The translations under genes and the position numbers were made by a program. A DNA stretch of 10,600 nt from Prosthecobacter debontii (GTDB lineage: Bacteria; Verrucomicrobiota; Verrucomicrobiia; Verrucomicrobiales; Akkermansiaceae). The notes beneath the pieces are model-generated. The model did not search any database. It was not told where the DNA came from and saw nothing but the letters and a program-made list of their open reading frames with translations. The stretch spans positions 1-10,600 of the forward strand of contig CAMCYT010000077.1 in the NCBI GenBank assembly GCA_945885485.1, read 5' to 3'. Below, piece after piece: positions 6,435-10,600 of this stretch. How positions within the stretch are numbered: position 1 is the first letter of the stretch; the number at the start of each line of letters is the position of its first letter.

Positions 6435-7586
6435 ATGTCTAAGAAACCAATCCGCATCGGACTCATAGGCTACGGCTTCATGGGTCGCACTCACTCCAAC
6501 GCCTACTCACAGCTCGCACACTTTTTCGATACCGAGCACGTTCCTGTCCGCCAAGCGGTCTGCGGTCGTGACGAAGAGAAGGTCAAAGCTTTCGCTGAAA
6601 AGTGGGGCTATGCTTCTTACGAAACTGACTGGCGTGAAATGGTGAAGCGTGACGACATCGATGCGATCGATATCTGCACACCTAACAACTCCCACGCTGA
6701 GATCGCTCTCGCATGTATCGCAAACGGCAAGATGATCCTTTGTGAAAAACCGCTCGCTCTCAATGGAGTCGAAGGTGAGAAAATGGTAGAAGCTGTGGAG
6801 AAATCCGGTCTGCCAAACTTGGTTTGGTACAACTATCGTTTCCTTCCAGCTGTGACGCTCGCGAAAAACATCGTCGCTGCGGGTGAGTTGGGACGGGTCT
6901 TTCATTATCGTGCAAACTTCCTGCAAGACTGGACTATTTCCGAAGATCTCCCACAAGGTGGTGCCGGTCTATGGCGCCTCGATGCGGCAGCAGCTGGCTC
7001 CGGAGTGACAGGTGATTTGCTCGCTCACTGCATTGATACCGCACGCTGGATCAACGGCGACATCGTTTCCGTTTCCGCGATGACTGAAACCTTCATCAAA
7101 GAGCGCGTGCACACGGAAACTGGTAAGAAACATCCAGTGACCATCGATGACGCATGTGCATTCCTTGCCCGCTTTGAAAACGGATCGCTCGCGATTTTCG
7201 AATCGACCCGCTACGCGCGTGGTCACAAAGCCTTGAACACATTCGAGATTAACGGTGAGAAAAAATCACTCGCATGGGATCTGCATGATATGAACTACTT
7301 GGATTATTTCGATCATGGAGTTCCAGGCGATCGCCGGGGTTGGAGTAAAATCCACTGTTCCGATGGTGATCATCCATACGCAGGCAACTGGTGGGTTCCA
7401 GGTCTCTGCCTTGGCTACGAACACTCGTTCACACACGCCCTCGTGGAGTTCTTCAAGTCGCTCGATAATCCATCGGCTCCTATTAACTACCCAGATTTCC
7501 GTCATGCGCTCGGCACTCAATACGTCTGCGATGCGGTGCTTGAATCCGCTAAGTCCGGACAGTGGGTGACAGTGAAAAAAGCGTAG
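6435..7586 (+). CDS. Gfo/Idh/MocA family NAD(P)-dependent oxidoreductase
   Basis: A 383-residue cytoplasmic dehydrogenase acting on sugar or cyclitol hydroxyls. The N-terminal Rossmann fold has I-G-L-I-G-Y-G-F-M-G (G12, G14, G17), then C-T-P-N-N-S-H at 81-87 and the family hallmark C-E-K-P-L (E104-K105-P106). The C-terminal substrate domain includes N-Y-R-F-L-P at 133-138 and D194-L-L-A-H198-C-I-D201, the region holding the usual catalytic His and Asp. No signal peptide is present, unlike many secreted relatives. The start follows an AT-rich leader (TTTATATTT) with no Shine-Dalgarno, 26 bases after the isomerase stop. A strong terminator follows, so the two genes form a unit. Codon use matches the isomerase. 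The substrate is unknown; 3-oxidation of a glycoside or inositol is plausible. Confidence 0.93.
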   Translation: MSKKPIRIGLIGYGFMGRTHSNAYSQLAHFFDTEHVPVRQAVCGRDEEKVKAFAEKWGYASYETDWREMVKRDDIDAIDICTPNNSHAEIALACIANGKMILCEKPLALNGVEGEKMVEAVEKSGLPNLVWYNYRFLPAVTLAKNIVAAGELGRVFHYRANFLQDWTISEDLPQGGAGLWRLDAAAAGSGVTGDLLAHCIDTARWINGDIVSVSAMTETFIKERVHTETGKKHPVTIDDACAFLARFENGSLAIFESTRYARGHKALNTFEINGEKKSLAWDLHDMNYLDYFDHGVPGDRRGWSKIHCSDGDHPYAGNWWVPGLCLGYEHSFTHALVEFFKSLDNPSAPINYPDFRHALGTQYVCDAVLESAKSGQWVTVKKA

Positions 7587-7599
7587 GACCTGCGTCTCT

Positions 7600-7637
7600 A
7601 AGGCCCTCGTGGATTTTTTTCCACGGGGGCTTTTTTA
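7600..7637 (+). terminator. strong intrinsic terminator after the oxidoreductase
   Basis: Arms GCCCTCGTGGA (7603-7613) and TCCACGGGGGC (7620-7630) form an 11-bp stem with one G-U pair around a six-T loop. TTTTTT follows at 7631-7636. It begins 14 bases after the stop codon and closes the isomerase-oxidoreductase transcript. Confidence 0.93.
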
Positions 7638-7727
7638 TACCGGAGAGCCGCGCCTCCGGCCGGCTGCCTTTTTCAATGAAGAATCCTAAGAGCTAAGCTT
7701 TCGATTTTAGTATTATCAATCCGGAGT

Positions 7728-7745
7728 GCGGAGGCTTGCCTCCGC
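7728..7745. repeat. palindrome 1 of the GGAG-type family
   Basis: GCGGAGGC and GCCTCCGC form a perfect 8-bp inverted repeat around a TT centre. It shares its design with the three palindromes that follow within 112 bases. Confidence 0.7.
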
Positions 7746-7755
7746 CGAAGTAGGA

Positions 7756-7771
7756 GCGGAGCTTGCTCCGC
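7756..7771. repeat. palindrome 2 of the GGAG-type family
   Basis: GCGGAGC and GCTCCGC form a perfect 7-bp inverted repeat around TT, 10 bases after palindrome 1. Confidence 0.7.
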
Positions 7772-7812
7772 GTGGTGGATGAAGAGCTCTGGAAAATGAA
7801 CAAACCAACCGC

Positions 7813-7830
7813 GACGGAGCAAGCTCCGTC
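7813..7830. repeat. palindrome 3 of the GGAG-type family
   Basis: GACGGAGC and GCTCCGTC form a perfect 8-bp inverted repeat around AA. The core CGGAGC equals that of palindrome 2, but the centre is AA, so it is the reverse-strand orientation of the TT form. The second-outermost pair has changed on both sides together. Confidence 0.7.
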
Positions 7831-7839
7831 TACCGCATG

Positions 7840-7857
7840 GCTGGAGCGAGCTCCAGC
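7840..7857. repeat. palindrome 4 of the GGAG-type family
   Basis: GCTGGAGC and GCTCCAGC form a perfect 8-bp inverted repeat around GA. The GGAGC/GCTCC core is kept while the flanking pair is T-A instead of C-G, changed on both sides. Confidence 0.7.
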
Positions 7858-7995
7858 ACTCCAGAGACTGATATGCACACCCAAACCGAAAAAATCCTTT
7901 TCAAATCAAGGGCTTTTCTATCAGATTTAGAAATGATGCTCGCTGGATATTCGGTTCCGAGGTCATACTAATAAAGACTGTTCTCCTCAAAAAAG

Positions 7996-8261
7996 ATGAC
8001 CAGAAGGATGCGTAACAGGTTGGGTAGGCATAAACTAGAAAGAAGTCCTTTCAAGTATGCCGCAATCTCCGGTCTTTCATTCGCTGCTATTGGACGACCG
8101 TCAAAGCTCAGAAGTTTTCGATGCCCCCAAATGAGCCAGTTGAGGAGAGCGTTGAGGAGATACTAGCGGGCGTCAACACCAGTACAGAGAATGTTGGGGC
8201 GGATCACGTCTTAGTTATGAAGTCTGGAGACCACCTGATACGCTCTCCCTTCTCTCCTTAA
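7996..8261 (+). other. two overlapping short open frames, status unresolved
   Basis: One frame runs 7996-8166 (56 residues, strongly basic, starting M-T-R-R-M-R-N-R). A second, in another frame, runs 8121-8261 (46 residues, starting M-P-P-N-E-P-V-E-E-S-V-E-E), with an acidic front half and a mixed C-terminal part. The second has a weak AGAAG 7 bases before its ATG; the first has none. Neither matches a family I recognise. They may be chance frames, a real small gene, or the remains of a decayed one. Confidence 0.2.
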
Positions 8262-8274
8262 TCAAAATAATCAC

Positions 8275-8295
8275 GGTCAACACGGCGTGTTGACC
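8275..8295. repeat. 21-base perfect palindrome
   Basis: Arms GGTCAACACG (8275-8284) and CGTGTTGACC (8286-8295) are exact reverse complements around a single G. It lies in gene-free DNA about 180 bases ahead of the DUF1080 gene. It could be a dispersed intergenic repeat or a binding site for a dimeric regulator. No T-run follows, so a terminator is unlikely. Confidence 0.7.
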
Positions 8296-8331
8296 CTACC
8301 TTTTGTAGATAATAAAGAAGAATGGCTCTGT

Positions 8332-8351
8332 AGCGGCGATCTTCGGTCGCT
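8332..8351. repeat. short bulged hairpin
   Basis: AGCGGCGA (8332-8339) pairs with TCGGTCGCT (8343-8351) around a three-base TCT loop, with one bulged G and one G-U pair. It is 36 bases downstream of the perfect palindrome and probably a third kind of dispersed intergenic hairpin. Confidence 0.45.
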
Positions 8352-8475
8352 GTCATTTCATTCTTCACATCTCCTTAAGATTGGAGCGAATTGAACGTAG
8401 AGGGAAATGATAGGTTGAAATAATCTTTCTTCTCGCGCTGTATTCTAAAGGCTCTAGAATGCCCCGAACTTAATT

Positions 8476-9177
8476 ATGAAAAACTTATCATTCCTATTTT
8501 GTGTGTTGCTGATTTTTCAGAGCGCTTTCGCGGCTGAGCCAAATGCCCTGACCAAAGAAGAAGCCGCTGAAGGCTGGGTTCTGTTGTTCGATGGCAAAGA
8601 CGCCTCGCAACATCTTCGGGGTTACAAGAAAGAAAAGCTGCCGGAGCAGTGGGTGGTTGAGGATAGGGCGCTGGTCCGTAAGGGTGGCGGAGATGTCATC
8701 ACCAAAGAGAAATATGAGAGCTTCGAGTTTTCGATCGATTGGAAGATTAGCGAGGGAGGCAACTCAGGAATCATGTTTAAAGTTTTAGAAGGTGATGGAC
8801 CTCCGTATAAGACCGGTCCGGAGGCCCAGATCATCGATAATGCGAAAGGCAAAGATGCGCAGAAATCGGGTTGGATGTATCAGCTTTATGCTGCGGAAAA
8901 AGACACCACCAAGCCTGCGGGTGAATGGAATCATTTCGTGCTCAAATGCCAAAAGACCGCGACCGGCACCTACAAGTGTGAACATTGGATGAACGGCGAA
9001 AAATACGTCGAATACGAAATCGGTTCAGAGGACTGGAAACAGAAGGTCGCTAAATCCAAGTTCGCAACATGGAAAGAATTCGGCACTGCGGATGCGGGTC
9101 ACATCTGTTTGCAAGATCATGGAAATCTCGTGTCGTTCCGCAATATTAAGATTCGCAAGCTTGAGGCGTTGAAGTAA
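8476..9177 (+). CDS. secreted DUF1080 / 3-keto-disaccharide hydrolase domain protein
   Basis: A 233-residue protein with a Sec signal peptide: K3, then hydrophobic residues 4-18 and a cleavage site at A-F-A/A-E (after residue 19 or 20). There is no lipobox, so a periplasmic or secreted location is expected. The rest is one PF06439-type jelly-roll domain: L-L-F-D-G-K at 36-41, W-V-V-E-D at 59-63, G-N-S-G-I-M-F at 95-101, G-P-E-A-Q-I-I-D at 114-121, W-N-H at 151-153, W-M-N-G at 171-174, and the closing H-I-C-L-Q-D-H-G with F-R-N-I-K-I. Family members are related to concanavalin-like lectins, and some cleave 3-keto-glycosides. Downstream of an isomerase-oxidoreductase pair this fits keto-sugar metabolism, although a terminator and about 840 bases separate them. 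No Shine-Dalgarno; CTTAATT precedes the ATG. Confidence 0.9.
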   Translation: MKNLSFLFCVLLIFQSAFAAEPNALTKEEAAEGWVLLFDGKDASQHLRGYKKEKLPEQWVVEDRALVRKGGGDVITKEKYESFEFSIDWKISEGGNSGIMFKVLEGDGPPYKTGPEAQIIDNAKGKDAQKSGWMYQLYAAEKDTTKPAGEWNHFVLKCQKTATGTYKCEHWMNGEKYVEYEIGSEDWKQKVAKSKFATWKEFGTADAGHICLQDHGNLVSFRNIKIRKLEALK

Positions 9178-9291
9178 TTTTCAAAATCCAAATTTCAAAA
9201 TTAAGCAAATAGGCAGCTGCTTATTGCCTAAGACTATGAGTTTTCAAACTCGCATTCTCCAACTTGAATTTTGGAAATTGAGATTTGAAAC
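9178..9291. repeat. nested imperfect inverted repeats between convergent genes (likely bidirectional terminator region)
   Basis: An outer pair of AT-rich arms of about 28 bases, 9178-9205 and 9263-9291, are reverse complements apart from a few one-base gaps and mismatches. An inner hairpin pairs GCAAATAGGC (9205-9214) with GCTTATTGC (9219-9227) around AGCT, with one bulge and one G-U pair. The element fills the space between the stop codons of the DUF1080 gene and avtA. A role in ending transcription from both sides is inferred. Confidence 0.5.
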
Positions 9292-10551
9292 TTAAGCCTT
9301 CGCTACTTCCTCAGCGATGATCGTGAGTCCGTCTCTGACGATGGATTCTTGCATGGCGAAGGAGACGCGGATGCATTCGTTGCGGTGTTGCCAGTTTGGA
9401 TCGTCGCAGCCGAAGAAGAAATGATGACCGGGAATGACGAGGATTTGGCGGGCTTTGAGTCGTTGATAGAGTTCGGCGGATGAGATGGAGATTCCGGGAA
9501 ACCACAGCCACAGAAACAACGCGCCTTCGCTGCGGTGCATGTGCCATGGGAAGCGATCGCTGAAAATTTCTCTAACAGCCGCTTGGGCGACTAGGGATTT
9601 TTCTTTGTAGAAAGGCCGAATGATCTCCTCGCTGATTCTGAGGATTTCGCCGCTCTTGATTAATGGAAGCGCGATTTGCTGACCGATGCTTGGATTCGCG
9701 AGGCCAGCGATGGCAGTCATCGATGAGATCGCAGAAATGATTTCCGGCGAGCCAACGACGATCCCCGTGCGTGTGCCCGGCAAGCCGAGTTTCGATAGGC
9801 TGAGGGTGAGGATGACATGCTTGTCCCAATGCGGTGTGATCTCGTTGAAAATGATTTTCGGGAACGGCGCGCCGTATGCGTTATCGATGATCAACGGAAT
9901 ACCTTTGGCTTTTGTGATTTCGGAAAGGCGTTGGATTTCGGCATCGCTGAGCACGTTTCCTGTCGGATTGGTGGGACGCGACACACAGATCGCCGCGATG
10001 TCGGGGCCGACCTCAAGCTTATCGAAATCGATGTGATATTTAAACTCGTTTGGTCCGGTGTGTTCGATGATGGGTTTCAGCGATGTGAAAATCTCCGCAT
10101 CCAGACCCTGCGCGGCGTAGCCGATGTATTCGGGGACGAGAGGAAAGAGGATTTTGCGTTTCGAGCCATCCGGCATGACCCCGGCCAGGAGATTGAACAG
10201 ATAGAAAAATGCCGTCTGTCCGCCGCTAGTCAGGCAAACATTTTCAGGGTCGACCTCCCACCCGAAGGTTTCACGGAGTAGCTTGGCGAATTCAGAAATG
10301 AACTCGGGATTGCCTTTCGGTGGATCGTAAGTGGTCAGCATTTTTTGGGATGCGGACTCATCGGCACAGATTTCTGTGAGGCGTTTTTGCCAGATTTGGT
10401 TGATCTCCGGGATCTGGGCCGGCTGGCCGCCGCCAAGCATTTTCATGTCAGGACCGGCATGTGCGAGCGCATTGCCGAGATCATCCATGAGCTCGCCAAT
10501 GCCGCTACCGCCACCGAGAAGTTGTCCGACTTTTGAAAAGGAAAGGTTCAT
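9292..10551 (-). CDS. avtA: valine--pyruvate aminotransferase AvtA
   Basis: PLP-dependent fold-type I transaminase that exchanges the amino group between valine and pyruvate, giving alanine and 2-oxoisovalerate. At 419 residues its length and sequence blocks follow Escherichia coli AvtA closely: M-L-G-G-G-Q-P-A-Q-I-P-E at 38-49, F-F-Y-L-F-N-L at 115-121, P-E-Y-I-G-Y-A at 140-146, and S-R-P-T-N-P-T-G-N at 191-199. The PLP site is complete: N195, D223 and Y226 in I-D-N-A-Y-G, K254 in S-L-S-K-L-G-L-P-G, and the substrate carboxylate Arg R395 in C-I-R-V-S-F. The ATG at 10551-10549 begins M-N-L-S-F-S-K-V-G, a normal start; no Shine-Dalgarno precedes it. It converges on the DUF1080 gene, with no other amino acid gene nearby. 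Confidence 0.96.
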   Translation of the reverse strand: MNLSFSKVGQLLGGGSGIGELMDDLGNALAHAGPDMKMLGGGQPAQIPEINQIWQKRLTEICADESASQKMLTTYDPPKGNPEFISEFAKLLRETFGWEVDPENVCLTSGGQTAFFYLFNLLAGVMPDGSKRKILFPLVPEYIGYAAQGLDAEIFTSLKPIIEHTGPNEFKYHIDFDKLEVGPDIAAICVSRPTNPTGNVLSDAEIQRLSEITKAKGIPLIIDNAYGAPFPKIIFNEITPHWDKHVILTLSLSKLGLPGTRTGIVVGSPEIISAISSMTAIAGLANPSIGQQIALPLIKSGEILRISEEIIRPFYKEKSLVAQAAVREIFSDRFPWHMHRSEGALFLWLWFPGISISSAELYQRLKARQILVIPGHHFFFGCDDPNWQHRNECIRVSFAMQESIVRDGLTIIAEEVAKA

Positions 10552-10575
10552 TACTGGGCGGATTGTTTTGGATTG

Positions 10576-10600
10576 GGATTTAAAATGAAACCTTAAATCC
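10576..10600. repeat. 8-bp inverted repeat upstream of avtA
   Basis: GGATTTAA (10576-10583) and TTAAATCC (10593-10600) are exact reverse complements 9 bases apart, 25-49 bases before the avtA start on its transcribed strand. The position suits an operator or promoter-overlapping element. It touches the window edge and could extend further. Confidence 0.35.

Larger units (their letters stand above)
7638..8475. other. 838-base region without a convincing gene, rich in palindromes
   Basis: Between the terminator and the DUF1080 gene no open frame resembles a known protein. The left part (7640-7860) is GC-rich and dense in palindromes, beginning with CCGGAG (7640-7645) and CTCCGG (7654-7659) around 8 bases. 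The middle (7860-8260) is more AT-rich and holds only short overlapping open frames. The right part (8275-8351) carries two further palindromes. A TAGAAT at 8455-8460 could be the -10 box of the DUF1080 gene, 15 bases before its ATG, but no good -35 accompanies it; an alternative TTGAAA (8415) with TATTCT (8441) has a 20-base spacer. Confidence 0.7.

Noticed and set aside
7728..7857. Palindrome row considered as a CRISPR array
   Set aside because: Units differ in sequence, spacing is irregular (10, 41 and 9 bases), there are no uniform spacers, and no cas gene is present.
7693..7884. 63-codon minus-strand frame in the gap
   Set aside because: It runs through the four palindromes, and its residues are largely produced by those repeats.
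9817..10281. 154-codon plus-strand open frame inside avtA
   Set aside because: Antisense to the clearly identified aminotransferase; its composition mirrors avtA codons.

Overview
The window reads as ordinary chromosomal DNA from a Gram-negative heterotroph, most likely of the Verrucomicrobiota (or a PVC-group relative). This placement is inferred from the gene mix: a short zinc-independent S14 protein, an FmdB-type zinc ribbon, a bacterial squalene synthase, a cytoplasmic sugar isomerase beside a Gfo/Idh/MocA oxidoreductase, a secreted DUF1080 (3-keto-disaccharide hydrolase) protein, and a Tat-exported protein with an RRQFIK signal. No rRNA, tRNA, CRISPR array, transposase or phage gene was recognised.

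Layout. Positions 1-116 (minus) hold the start of a Tat-signal protein that runs off the left edge. From 217 to 5313 is a plus-strand housekeeping run: ruvX and truA (4-base overlap), rpsN, an FmdB-like zinc ribbon protein, a CNNM/CBS membrane protein, a coiled-coil C4 zinc ribbon protein, and a squalene/phytoene synthase overlapping it by 1 base. From 5398 to 7586 is a two-gene sugar unit (TIM-barrel isomerase/epimerase plus NAD(P)-dependent oxidoreductase), closed by a strong intrinsic terminator at 7600-7637. About 840 bases without a convincing gene follow, packed with short palindromic repeats of at least three designs. A secreted DUF1080 protein (8476-9177, plus) faces avtA (9292-10551, minus) across a gap holding nested imperfect inverted repeats.

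How the genes may work together. RuvX (16S rRNA maturation), TruA (tRNA pseudouridylation) and S14 are translation-related. The squalene synthase points to C30 isoprenoid (squalene, hopanoid or C30 carotenoid) synthesis. The isomerase, the oxidoreductase and, more speculatively, the DUF1080 protein fit a sugar oxidation and 3-keto-glycoside pathway. AvtA makes valine or alanine.

The parts most worth a second look are non-coding: the covarying palindromes at 7728-7857, the perfect palindrome at 8275-8295, the tandem hairpins between rpsN and the zinc ribbon gene, and the widespread lack of Shine-Dalgarno sequences before starts. No clearly new multi-gene system was found.
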